From contig NZ_JRLF01000012.1 of NCBI RefSeq assembly GCF_001404985.1, forward strand, positions 124,001 through 188,000: a stretch of DNA of 64,000 nt, given 5' to 3'. Within the stretch, counting starts at the first letter, position 1. Each line of letters begins with the position of its first letter. Shown here piece after piece: positions 36,321-44,154 of the stretch. The position numbers and the translations under genes are program-made. The notes below the pieces were generated by a model. It was not told the origin of the DNA. It was given only the letters and a program-made list of their open reading frames with translations, and searched no databases. The DNA is from Flavobacterium aquidurense (GTDB lineage Bacteria; Bacteroidota; Bacteroidia; Flavobacteriales; Flavobacteriaceae).

Positions 36321-36890
36321 TTATTCTTTGATTTCTTTTGTTTCTATATCTTCCTTAACATCTTTTGTGTCTTTGTTTTCTTTAGAATCTTTTTTCTTTT
36401 TTGATTTAGAAGGTTTTTTTATTTCCTTAAAATCAGCCATAAAAGCAGTATATTTTTCAATCTGATCAGGATTCAAAAAAGCAGTAATCTTTTTTGTAGT
36501 ACTTTCTCTTAGAGCTTTAATTTGTTCTAATTTCTCATCCTGGCTGCTGCTTTCATTTTTCAAAAGAATACCTTGCTCTTTCATACTGTCAGTAAAAACA
36601 TTCGTAATAGCAATCGCTTGAAGTTCATCAAGATTTACTACCGGTTTCATTTGTTCTACAATTTTAGCAGCTGTCTCTTCTACAGGAACTTCTTTAGGTT
36701 TGCTGGTGTTGCCTTGCGGTCCTCCCATCATACTTCTGTCCATACCCATTCCACCACCTCTTCCGTATCCGTTTCCTCCATAACCGCCACCTCCGTAACC
36801 ATTATTGTATCCATTTCCGTATTGAGCAGAAACAGAATTGAAGCAGAATAAAGTAAAAACCAAAAGAAATAAAGATTGTATAGGTTTCAT
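36321..36890 (-). CDS. Exported protein with Gly/Tyr-rich N-terminus
   Basis: 189 residues: signal peptide (1-22, SVSAQ), a Gly/Tyr/Asn-rich low-complexity segment (about 23-60), a helical middle (about 65-150) and a lysine-rich, highly charged tail (about 155-189). The helical part (DELQAIAITNVFTDSMKEQ, FLNPDQIEKYTAFMADF) resembles short helical regions of small periplasmic proteins seen in this phylum. No catalytic motif. Sits 32 bp upstream of the amidase gene start and 42 bp after rimO, so possibly one operon. Function unknown. Confidence 0.65.
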   Translation of the reverse strand: MKPIQSLFLLVFTLFCFNSVSAQYGNGYNNGYGGGGYGGNGYGRGGGMGMDRSMMGGPQGNTSKPKEVPVEETAAKIVEQMKPVVNLDELQAIAITNVFTDSMKEQGILLKNESSSQDEKLEQIKALRESTTKKITAFLNPDQIEKYTAFMADFKEIKKPSKSKKKKDSKENKDTKDVKEDIETKEIKE

Positions 36891-36932
36891 AAAATTGTTT
36901 TTATCTAAAATTGGTAATTGTTTAGCGTAAAT

Positions 36933-38246
36933 TTAAGCAGGTTCTCCGTATAAATCAAATTCTGTTGCTTCTATTATTCTTATATTAACAAATTCTCCTG
37001 TTTTTACGTAATGTTTAGAAGCGTCAATCAAAACTTCATTATCTACATCCGGGCTGTCAAACTCGCTTCTTCCTACAAAGTGAGCTCCTTCTTTTCTGTC
37101 AATGATACATCTATAGACCTGACCTACTTTTTCCTGGTTTAAATCCCATGAAATTTGAGACTGTAATTCCATTATTTCGTTTGCTCTTGCTTGTTTTACA
37201 TCATCCGGAACATCATCTTCTAATAAATAAGCATGCGTGTTTTCTTCATGAGAATAAGCGAAACATCCCATTCGGTCAAATTTCATTTCCTGAACAAAAT
37301 CTTTCAAAATCTCAAAATCTTCCTGAGTTTCACCTGGATATCCAACAATTAAAGTTGTTCTAATTGCTATTCCGGGAACAGCTGCTCGAAAATCTTTTAA
37401 TAATTGAGTCGTTTTAGCCTGAGTAGTACCACGACGCATAGATTTTAATATAGAGTCAGAGATATGTTGTAAGGGAATATCGATATAATTACAAATCTTA
37501 GGTTCGCGTTTCATTAATTCTAATACATCCATTGGGAAACCTGTAGGGTATGCATAATGTAAACGAATCCATTCTATACCTTCTACTTTTGCTAATGCTT
37601 CTAAAAGCTCAGCAAGATTTCTTTTTTTATAAATGTCAAGACCATAATAAGTTAGGTCCTGAGCAATTAAAATTAGTTCTTTAACGCCATTTTTAGCTAA
37701 ACCTTCAGCTTCTTTTACTAGTTTTTCAATAGATTGAGAAACGTGTTTACCACGCATAAGGGGAATAGCGCAAAAGCTGCAAGGTCTGTCGCAACCTTCG
37801 GCAATTTTCAGGTAAGCATAGTTTTTAGGAGTTGTTGTCAAACGTTCTCCTAATAGTTCATGTTTATAATCAGCTCCTAAAGCTTTCAGCAACTGAGGTA
37901 ATTCTGTTGTACCAAAATATTGATCCACATTAGGAATTTCTTTTTCTAAATCAGGCCTGTAACGTTCAGATAAACATCCTGTTACAAAAACTTTATCAAC
38001 TAATCCTCTGTCTTTTTTGTCTGCATATTCCAAAATCATATTTACTGATTCTGCTTTAGCATTATCAATAAAACCACAAGTGTTGATTACGATAATGTTT
38101 CCTTCTTCTGCTGCAGGCGCCTCATGAGTCACTTCTTTTCCGTTTGCACGAAGCTGTCCCATTAAAACTTCACTGTCATATACATTTTTCGAACACCCAA
38201 GAGTGATTACGTTAATTTTGTTCTTTTTTAAAGACTTGGTTCTCAT
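36933..38246 (-). CDS. rimO: Ribosomal protein S12 methylthiotransferase RimO
   Basis: 437 residues. N-terminal UPF0004 domain with cysteines C18, C57 and C91, the radical SAM cluster C152-x3-C156-x2-C159 in GCDRPCSFC, and a C-terminal TRAM domain. The ITLGCSKNVYDSE start and IPLQHISDSILKSMRRG segment are specific for RimO and not MiaB. It adds a methylthio group to an aspartate of ribosomal protein S12. Full length for the family. Confidence 0.96.
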   Translation of the reverse strand: MRTKSLKKNKINVITLGCSKNVYDSEVLMGQLRANGKEVTHEAPAAEEGNIIVINTCGFIDNAKAESVNMILEYADKKDRGLVDKVFVTGCLSERYRPDLEKEIPNVDQYFGTTELPQLLKALGADYKHELLGERLTTTPKNYAYLKIAEGCDRPCSFCAIPLMRGKHVSQSIEKLVKEAEGLAKNGVKELILIAQDLTYYGLDIYKKRNLAELLEALAKVEGIEWIRLHYAYPTGFPMDVLELMKREPKICNYIDIPLQHISDSILKSMRRGTTQAKTTQLLKDFRAAVPGIAIRTTLIVGYPGETQEDFEILKDFVQEMKFDRMGCFAYSHEENTHAYLLEDDVPDDVKQARANEIMELQSQISWDLNQEKVGQVYRCIIDRKEGAHFVGRSEFDSPDVDNEVLIDASKHYVKTGEFVNIRIIEATEFDLYGEPA

Positions 38247-38325
38247 ACTTTTATAAATTGGAGTGCAAAATTACACTTTTTTATTCAAACACCACTTGTT
38301 TCCGTTTCTTTTAGATGTTTTTTAT

Positions 38326-38402
38326 GAAGCTATTCCTGCTGTCCGTTATATCTTTTCCTTGCTAAAGAAGCAAGAAAAAGGATGTCACTCTCATCAGGGC
38401 TA
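38326..38402. repeat. Palindromic intergenic repeat R1, copy 3
   Basis: Begins GAAGCTATTCCTGCTGTCCG and ends CTCTCATCAGGGCTA. It has an inner hairpin (CTTGCTAAAGAAGCAAG, near 38359-38375). Same orientation as 17215-17296, with matching ends. It lies about 80 bp upstream of rimO on the minus strand. Confidence 0.7.
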
Positions 38403-38404
38403 AA

Positions 38405-38432
38405 AAAAATCCGCCAAGTAAAACCTGACGGA
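38405..38432 (-). terminator. Terminator of the FadL-like gene
   Basis: On the minus strand TCCGTCA (38432-38426) and TGGCGGA (38416-38410) pair, with one G-T, and are followed by a T-run. It sits about 30 bp after the stop codon. Confidence 0.7.
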
Positions 38433-38459
38433 AATTTCAATTCATCTATTTATTCTTAA

Positions 38460-39983
38460 TTACAATTCAAATAATAAAGTCAAAGTAACATTGTTTAGCT
38501 TCGATGTAATGTTGGCGCCATCAGTAAATCCGGTTGCGAAAAATCCCTGATTAGATTTTCTTTCTAAGTAAGAGTAAGCTAAATCTAGTTTAGTTCCTCC
38601 AAAATTATATCCTAAACCTCCTGAATAACTGTTTGTGTCTCCAATAGTTGTTCCGTTTTTATATGGACTTCCTTCAAAACGGTAACCGCCGCGTAAACTC
38701 AACTGTTTTATTTTATATTCAGCACCAACTCGTAATTCGCCATTGCTTGTTAGTTGATTGTTAATCTGGGTGTTTACACGGCTAAAGCCTTCATCGTTTG
38801 TTGGTTTGTATTTAGTATTTCCATAGTCTTTGATAGCGTAATCTACACTAATTAAACCTGATTTTCCAAATACATATGCAGCACTAAAAGTGGTTTTTCC
38901 CGGAGTTTGTAAAGTATATGAATCATAAACATTCACAATATTTGGGTTTATGTTTGCGTAATTTTCTGGTCCGTTGATAGCTTGTGTGGTAGTGTAAAGG
39001 CTTTGAGAAACTTCATCATTCATTTCATACCACGTATTTGATTCGTAAGCTAAACCAAGACGAAATGATTCTGTAACTTTTGCAATAGCTCCAAGTTGAA
39101 AAGAAAAACCATTACCATAAGTATACAGGTCATTATTAAAACGCAAATTCGAAATAGTTGCATTTGCTTCTAATGGATTGCTGTTATCTTCATAAAAACT
39201 GCTTGATCTTCTGAAATCAGTTATATGTACATTTAAATTAGCTCCAAGATATATTCTGTCTTTATAAGATGTAGCGATATTAAAACTTAATTTACTATTG
39301 TATCCGCTGGTGTAAACTTCATTTTCATGATAGTAGTTACCACCTGCAGGTACATTTGAAGTGTATTGATTGTTATTGTCAGTTTCTGTAACTGGGTTTA
39401 TAACAAAACCTCTATATCCAAAATAAGCTTGCTGTTCAGTGAAAAACTGATCTCTATATGGAATGTCGGTAATTACGCTTAAAGGGATTCCATTATTTTT
39501 AAATGGTTCTCCATTAGCATAAGCTAAAAAATATTTATCAATAGAATTTGTTGGATTTGTTCCTACTGACACAACACTGTTGTCGAAATTATTCGTGTTT
39601 TCATAAGTTGCTCCAATTGCAATTTTTTTCCAGTTGTTGCTTGGGTTGTGATCATGAAAAACAAAAATAGCTCCTGCCTGATTTAGAATAAATGAATTTT
39701 CTTTGTCGCTTGTCTGAGTTCCAAAATAGTTAGAATTATTTTTGATATTTTGGTTACTGAAACTTATACCAGTTTGATTGTTAGAGAAAATTGCAGATCC
39801 TGCCGGATTGACACTCATAGAAGATAAATCTCCACCAACTGCTCCAAACGCACCGCTCATTGCTCTAAAACGTGCTGTTCCGGTTAAATTGTCTTGCGCA
39901 TAACGAACGGCATCAGATATTTCTTGTGAATGTGAGACGCTGGCTGTTAGTCCTGTAATAAGTAGGAATAATATTTTTTTCAT
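38460..39983 (-). CDS. FadL/OmpP1-like outer-membrane transport protein
   Basis: 507 residues: signal peptide (1-19, SVSHSQ), then NLTGTARFRAMSGAFGAVGGDLSSMSVNPAGSA (read in pieces), the N-terminal hatch pattern of OmpP1/FadL-type transporters (toluene X family). The rest is all beta strand and ends in LTLLFEL with a terminal hydrophobic residue. It may move hydrophobic molecules or serve as a barrel of unknown cargo. It is the second gene of a likely operon, 46 bp after the Gly/Tyr-rich lipoprotein. Confidence 0.75.
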   Translation of the reverse strand: MKKILFLLITGLTASVSHSQEISDAVRYAQDNLTGTARFRAMSGAFGAVGGDLSSMSVNPAGSAIFSNNQTGISFSNQNIKNNSNYFGTQTSDKENSFILNQAGAIFVFHDHNPSNNWKKIAIGATYENTNNFDNSVVSVGTNPTNSIDKYFLAYANGEPFKNNGIPLSVITDIPYRDQFFTEQQAYFGYRGFVINPVTETDNNNQYTSNVPAGGNYYHENEVYTSGYNSKLSFNIATSYKDRIYLGANLNVHITDFRRSSSFYEDNSNPLEANATISNLRFNNDLYTYGNGFSFQLGAIAKVTESFRLGLAYESNTWYEMNDEVSQSLYTTTQAINGPENYANINPNIVNVYDSYTLQTPGKTTFSAAYVFGKSGLISVDYAIKDYGNTKYKPTNDEGFSRVNTQINNQLTSNGELRVGAEYKIKQLSLRGGYRFEGSPYKNGTTIGDTNSYSGGLGYNFGGTKLDLAYSYLERKSNQGFFATGFTDGANITSKLNNVTLTLLFEL

Positions 39984-40029
39984 TTGGGTAAAGTTTTAAT
40001 GTGATTTTTTAGATAAGTGAATGAAGAGA

Positions 40030-41025
40030 TTATCTTCTTCCACCACCGCCTCCGCCATATGATCTTCCGCCACCGCCACCGCCGCCAGATGATCTCATGC
40101 TTCCGCCACCGCCACCACTATTCATAGAACGTGATGGGCTAGGAGAGTAGCTTCTTGATGAATTACCGCTATCGTAGCTTCTGGTTGTTGTATTGCTGCT
40201 TGATCTTCTGTTAGAGTAATCATAGCTATTGTTTTGACCTTGGGTTGTACTTCTTCTGTTTGTAAATGTAGGGCTTGAAGAGTTGTACGTTCTTCCGTTT
40301 ACAGAAGAGCTTCTTCTGTAGTCAGAGTAGCCATTTTGTCTGTTGGTAGTATAACTTCCTCTATTTGTAGTATAGTTTCTGTTTGTGGTGTAGTTTCTAT
40401 TACTATTATAACCTCTGTTTGTTGTAAAATTTCTGTTAGAAGCATAATTTCTGCCTCCGTAATATGAGGCTGAACCTCTTCTTCCATAACTGTAAGAATA
40501 GTTGTTGTATCCATAACCATAATAAGGTCTGTAGTATCCAGGGTAGCCCCATCCGCCTCCCCAGTATCCAGGGTAGCCCCAGCCATATCCAGGGTAGCCC
40601 CAATAACCTCCTCCATATCCGTAACCGTAATATGGATATCCAAAACCAAAGCCAAATCCCATTGACCATGTAGGGTCTGAATAAACGTTTACTGAAACTT
40701 CTGAATTGGCGCTTCCCCAAGCAGGGTAAGCAGTCGCTACAGTTTGTGTGCTGTCATTGTCTTGATAATTGCCATAACTATCAACATCTGTAAAAATTTC
40801 AGTTGGCTGATTATCGTCTTGCAAAGATTTAAAGTAATCTTTGTATTGATTATTAGTATTTGTGGTATTTGTCTGAGCATACGTTCTTGGTGAGCCACCA
40901 TATACTCCGTCATTATCATTATATGAAGTATTTTGGTAAGAACCACACGATGCTAAAAGAAAACCCAGTAATCCAATTAAGTAAATATGACTTGAGTTTT
41001 GGCGAAGAGAAGTATAAGTTTTCAT
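40030..41025 (-). CDS. Gly/Tyr/Ser-rich lipoprotein
   Basis: 331 residues with a lipoprotein signal (LLGFLLASC, C27). About 60 residues after this come a variable acidic segment (to about 100), then a WGYPGY-type repeat block (about 125-175), a Tyr/Asn/Arg-rich stretch with NRNYTTNR repeats (about 190-230) and a Gly/Ser-rich tail. It has no known catalytic domain. The composition resembles surface or outer-membrane-associated low-complexity proteins. Promoter at 41063-41056. Proline-tRNA synthetase is divergent from it. Function unknown. Confidence 0.6.
   Translation of the reverse strand: MKTYTSLRQNSSHIYLIGLLGFLLASCGSYQNTSYNDNDGVYGGSPRTYAQTNTTNTNNQYKDYFKSLQDDNQPTEIFTDVDSYGNYQDNDSTQTVATAYPAWGSANSEVSVNVYSDPTWSMGFGFGFGYPYYGYGYGGGYWGYPGYGWGYPGYWGGGWGYPGYYRPYYGYGYNNYSYSYGRRGSASYYGGRNYASNRNFTTNRGYNSNRNYTTNRNYTTNRGSYTTNRQNGYSDYRRSSSVNGRTYNSSSPTFTNRRSTTQGQNNSYDYSNRRSSSNTTTRSYDSGNSSRSYSPSPSRSMNSGGGGGSMRSSGGGGGGGRSYGGGGGGRR
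40535..40602 (-). repeat. 17-bp tandem-like repeat in the Gly/Tyr-rich gene
   Basis: TATCCAGGGTAGCCCCA occurs three times (40535-40551, 40565-40581, 40586-40602). On the coding strand it encodes WGYPGY units. Spacings are 30 and 21 bases, both multiples of 3, so copy-number change keeps frame. Confidence 0.8.
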
Positions 41026-41055
41026 ATCTGTGGTGTTTTTTATTGTTGCACATTA

Positions 41056-41063
41056 CAAAAATA
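41056..41063 (-). promoter_or_regulatory. -7 box of the Gly/Tyr-rich lipoprotein gene
   Basis: TATTTTTG on the minus strand matches TAnnTTTG and is 30 bp before the start codon. No TTG at optimal spacing. Confidence 0.45.
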
Positions 41064-41126
41064 GTTAGTTTTGTCAAACTATTTAGTTAAAATTATTAAA
41101 ACAAAATTTGTGCCAAACTATTCAAT

Positions 41127-42605
41127 ATGAGTAAGAACCTCACTACAAGATCAGAAGATTATTCGAAATGGTATAACGAGCTGGTTGTAAAGGCAGATCT
41201 AGCCGAAAATTCAGGCGTTAGAGGATGTATGGTTATAAAACCATACGGATATGCTATTTGGGAAAAAATGCAGGCTGAGTTAGATCGAATGTTTAAGGAA
41301 ACAGGACATCAAAATGCGTACTTCCCTTTATTTGTGCCTAAGAGCATGTTTGAGGCTGAAGAAAAAAATGCAGAAGGATTTGCAAAAGAGTGTGCTATTG
41401 TAACACATTACAGATTAAAAAATGATCCGGATAAACCAGGGAAACTTATGGTTGATCCTAATGCAAAACTGGAAGAGGAACTTATAGTTCGTCCTACAAG
41501 TGAAGCAATTATCTGGTCTACCTATAAAGGATGGGTACAATCTTACAGAGATTTACCCTTGCTAATTAATCAATGGGCTAATGTGGTTCGTTGGGAAATG
41601 CGTACACGTTTGTTTTTAAGAACTGCAGAGTTTTTATGGCAGGAAGGACATACTGCACATGCTACAAAGGCAGAAGCTATAGAGGAATCTGAAAAGATGA
41701 TGAATGTTTATGCTGATTTTGTTCAGGATTTTATGGCTATTCCGGTTGTGAAAGGTATAAAAACCGAAACAGAACGTTTTGCAGGTGCTGATGAAACGTA
41801 TTGTATTGAAGCTTTAATGCAAGACGGTAAAGCATTGCAGGCAGGAACATCTCACTTTTTAGGGCAGAACTTTGCGAAAGCTTTTGATGTGAAGTTTGCG
41901 AATGCAGAAGGAAAACAAGAACATGTGTGGGGAACATCTTGGGGAGTTTCTACTCGTTTGATGGGAGCTTTGGTTATGACGCACTCTGATGATCAGGGAT
42001 TAGTGTTGCCTCCAAATTTAGCGCCAATACAAGTTGTAATTGTTCCTATATATAAAACAGACGAACAATTTGCTGAAATTACAGCTGCAGTTAATGAATT
42101 GACGGCTAAATTAAGAAAATTAAAGATTTCAGTTAAATATGATGACAGAACAACTCAAAAACCAGGATTCAAATTTGCTGAATGGGAATTAAAAGGTGTT
42201 CCTGTTAGGATTGCTGTTGGTCCAAAAGATCTTGAGAATGGAACTTTTGAAGTAGCAAGACGTGATACGCTGACAAAAGAAGTTGTTTCTGCAGAAGGAA
42301 TTGTTACTTATGTAAATGACTTGTTAGAACAGATTCAAGCGGATTTATTTAATAAAGCATTGGACTATCGTAATACTCATATTACAGAAGTAAATAGTTT
42401 TGAGGAATTTAAGGAAATTTTAGATGGTAAAGGAGGGTTTGTATCTGCACATTGGGATGGAACTGCTGCGACCGAAGAGAAGATAAAAGATTTGACAAAA
42501 GCGACAATTCGTTGCGTTCCTTTAGATGCTGTTGAAGAGGCGGGAACTTGTGTGTTTACTGGCAATCCGTCTTCAAAAAGAGTGTTGTTTGCAAAGGCAT
42601 ATTAA
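41127..42605 (+). CDS. proS: Prolyl-tRNA synthetase
   Basis: 492 residues, the length of the short archaeal/eukaryote-like ProS type that lacks the inserted editing domain. Class II motif 2 is [26 protein letters not shown] (read in pieces) and motif 3 includes [22 protein letters not shown]. The C-terminal part has the usual zinc-like region and a terminal tyrosine (AKAY). It charges tRNA-Pro. Followed by a tRNA-Glu cluster with its own promoter. Confidence 0.95.
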   Translation: MSKNLTTRSEDYSKWYNELVVKADLAENSGVRGCMVIKPYGYAIWEKMQAELDRMFKETGHQNAYFPLFVPKSMFEAEEKNAEGFAKECAIVTHYRLKNDPDKPGKLMVDPNAKLEEELIVRPTSEAIIWSTYKGWVQSYRDLPLLINQWANVVRWEMRTRLFLRTAEFLWQEGHTAHATKAEAIEESEKMMNVYADFVQDFMAIPVVKGIKTETERFAGADETYCIEALMQDGKALQAGTSHFLGQNFAKAFDVKFANAEGKQEHVWGTSWGVSTRLMGALVMTHSDDQGLVLPPNLAPIQVVIVPIYKTDEQFAEITAAVNELTAKLRKLKISVKYDDRTTQKPGFKFAEWELKGVPVRIAVGPKDLENGTFEVARRDTLTKEVVSAEGIVTYVNDLLEQIQADLFNKALDYRNTHITEVNSFEEFKEILDGKGGFVSAHWDGTAATEEKIKDLTKATIRCVPLDAVEEAGTCVFTGNPSSKRVLFAKAY

Positions 42606-42633
42606 TTTTTTTTAATTTTTTTTGCATCAGGTA

Positions 42634-42663
42634 TTGTACATCTTAAAAATAGTTGTATTTTTG
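42634..42663 (+). promoter_or_regulatory. Promoter of the tRNA-Glu cluster
   Basis: TTG (42634-42636), a 19-bp spacer and TATTTTTG (42656-42663) fit the full Bacteroidota consensus. It is 20 bp upstream of the first tRNA gene. This is the best promoter match in the window. Confidence 0.8.
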
Positions 42664-42682
42664 CATCCGCATTAGAGAAGCA

Positions 42683-42754
42683 GGCCCGTTCGTCTATCGG
42701 TTAGGACGCATGGTTTTCATCCATGTAAGAGCGGTTCGATTCCGCTACGGGCTA
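42683..42754 (+). tRNA. tRNA-Glu (anticodon TTC), copy 1
   Basis: Cloverleaf folds: acceptor GGCCCGT with ACGGGCT (G1-T72 wobble), anticodon stem CATGG/CCATG around loop TTTTCAT, T arm AGCGG-TTCGATT-CCGCT, discriminator A. The CCA end is not encoded. Confidence 0.95.
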
Positions 42755-42798
42755 CTACTTTTACTGCGTATTTTTCTTGAAATAATGAGAATTAAAAT

Positions 42799-42870
42799 GG
42801 CCCGTTCGTCTATCGGTTAGGACGCATGGTTTTCATCCATGTAAGAGCGGTTCGATTCCGCTACGGGCTA
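42799..42870 (+). tRNA. tRNA-Glu (anticodon TTC), copy 2
   Basis: Identical in all 72 bases to copy 1; the spacer is 44 bp. A recent duplication or ongoing gene conversion. Confidence 0.95.
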
Positions 42871-42913
42871 CAATAATACCTCTATTTAAATATAGAAAAA
42901 CTTAGACAATATT

Positions 42914-42985
42914 GGTCTGTTCGTCTAGGGGTTAGGACTCCAGGCTTTCGTCCTGGTAACAGGGGTTCGATTCCCTTACAGACTA
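42914..42985 (+). tRNA. tRNA-Glu (anticodon TTC), divergent third copy
   Basis: Acceptor GGTCTGT with ACAGACT, anticodon stem CCAGG/CCTGG around loop CTTTCGT, T arm AGGGG-TTCGATT-CCCTT. Same anticodon TTC but a clearly different body and a loop with G at position 37 and C at 32. Confidence 0.9.
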
Positions 42986-43138
42986 CAAAATTAGTTGTGA
43001 ATAAGTTTTGTAAAATAAAGATTGGTGTCTCGATTTTTATTTTATTAGTTAAAACCAAAGTGATTGCTATGCAATTGTGGGAGGTTTTTCTTTTTTAACT
43101 AGTATCTATAATAATTATTACATCTAAAATTAAAAAAA

Positions 43139-43390
43139 ATGGCAAATCATAAGTCAGCATTAAAAAGAATCAGAAGTAACGAAAAAAGAAGAGTTCTTAA
43201 CAGATATCAACATAAAACTACTCGTAATGCTATTAAAGCATTAAGAATAGCTACTGATAAAGCTGATGCAACTTCAAAATTATCAACTGTAATCTCTATG
43301 ATTGATAAATTAGCTAAAAAGAACATCATTCATGATAATAAAGCTTCTAACTTGAAGTCTAAATTAACTAAGCATGTTGCTAAATTGTAA
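43139..43390 (+). CDS. rpsT: 30S ribosomal protein S20
   Basis: 83 residues, strongly basic, with the family start MANHKSALKRIRSNEKRR and the three-helix-bundle pattern to the end (LTKHVAKL). It binds 16S rRNA early in assembly. Single gene, ended by a terminator. Confidence 0.97.
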   Translation: MANHKSALKRIRSNEKRRVLNRYQHKTTRNAIKALRIATDKADATSKLSTVISMIDKLAKKNIIHDNKASNLKSKLTKHVAKL

Positions 43391-43417
43391 TTAACTACAA
43401 TTTCCTAAAATATATAA

Positions 43418-43446
43418 AAAGTCCTCTTTTAGAGGACTTTTTTTGT
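43418..43446 (+). terminator. Terminator of rpsT
   Basis: AAAGTCCTCT (43418-43427) and AGAGGACTTT (43431-43440) with a 3-nt loop are followed by six T. Confidence 0.9.
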
Positions 43447-43477
43447 TTGAGCAAAAACTGAAGAAATTCAAAAAAAA

Positions 43478-43539
43478 ATCCAAATTCCAATTTATACGTG
43501 CTTGCTTTAGCGGTGTTTATTGAAATTTGGATTTTTTTA
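43478..43539. terminator. Second hairpin after rpsT
   Basis: AATCCAAATT (43478-43487) pairs with AATTTGGATT (43524-43533), with further pairing inside and T-rich flank. It may be the terminator of the minus-strand response-regulator transcript or a decayed element. Confidence 0.5.
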
Positions 43540-43600
43540 TTTCGATTTGTTTATGTGATTCTTCTAAAATTTGAGTTTTGTTTTTAGAATTTTGTTGGTT

Positions 43601-43709
43601 GCGTTAGGGATGGCAGCGATATCCTTTTGTGACAATACAGGTTTTGTCTTTTATATAAAATTGCCGGCACAAAAGATTTAGCATACAGCCCGAGCCGGAG
43701 GGTAACGCC
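43601..43709. repeat. Palindromic intergenic repeat R1, copy 4
   Basis: Begins GCGTTAGGGATGGCAGCG and ends ACAGCCCGAGCCGGAGGG. CCTTTTGTG and CACAAAAG form the stem ends around a variable middle. Same family and orientation as 12026-12113. It fills the gap before the response-regulator gene. Confidence 0.7.
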
Positions 43710-43735
43710 ATTATAATCGATGAAGTAACTAAAAT

Positions 43736-44149
43736 TTATTTAGCTATTTTCTTCTTTAGATATTCTAACATAGGTTGAGTAATTGGTTTTGAGAGAAAAT
43801 CTATAATGATCGGATATTTTTTTGCTTTAGCTAAATCGTCAGGATCAATTGTCGATGATAATACAATTACGTGTGCGGTATTAAAGTCTGCATAAGCAGG
43901 TGAGGTAAAGTGGTCCAGAAATTCCCAGCCGCCCATAACAGGCATGTTTAGGTCTAAGAATATCAATTCCGGTTTTTTGTTTACTTTGTTTTTGTTGTTG
44001 GTATATTTTAAATTATTAAAATGATGTAGTGCTTCTTCGCCATTTTGAGCTGTGATAATTTCTTTGGAAAATGATGATTTTGAAATTACTTTTTTGCATA
44101 ACATTAATGTGATTGGGTCGTCGTCAATGCATAAAATTTGCTCCAGCAT
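43736..44149 (-). CDS. Single-domain response regulator
   Basis: 137 residues, a CheY-like receiver only. Acidic pair in CIDDDP, phosphoacceptor in FLDLNMPVMGG and lysine in DFLSKPI. There is no output domain, so it probably acts by protein contact or as a phosphate shuttle. Starts 5 bp after the stop of the PAS kinase gene, so the two form an operon. Confidence 0.9.
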   Translation of the reverse strand: MLEQILCIDDDPITLMLCKKVISKSSFSKEIITAQNGEEALHHFNNLKYTNNKNKVNKKPELIFLDLNMPVMGGWEFLDHFTSPAYADFNTAHVIVLSSTIDPDDLAKAKKYPIIIDFLSKPITQPMLEYLKKKIAK

Positions 44150-44154
44150 AAAAA

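Noticed and set aside
36573..36851. 92-codon plus-strand frame opposite the Gly/Tyr-rich gene
   Set aside because: A shadow of a repetitive coding region, no start context or family match.
40299..40720. Open frames on the minus strand (and a plus-strand one) overlapping the Gly/Tyr-rich gene
   Set aside because: They arise from its low-complexity repeats; composition is odd (long Met/Thr/Glu or Leu/Trp runs) and no start signal or domain supports them.
42683..42985. A CRISPR array or rRNA operon in this tRNA-rich region
   Set aside because: The repeats are two identical tRNA genes plus a third related one, with no spacer pattern, and no rRNA sequence is visible in the window.
43601..43709. 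A riboswitch or small RNA gene
   Set aside because: It matches three other copies in the window with variable middles, so a repeat family explains it better; a regulatory RNA role is not supported by sequence alone.
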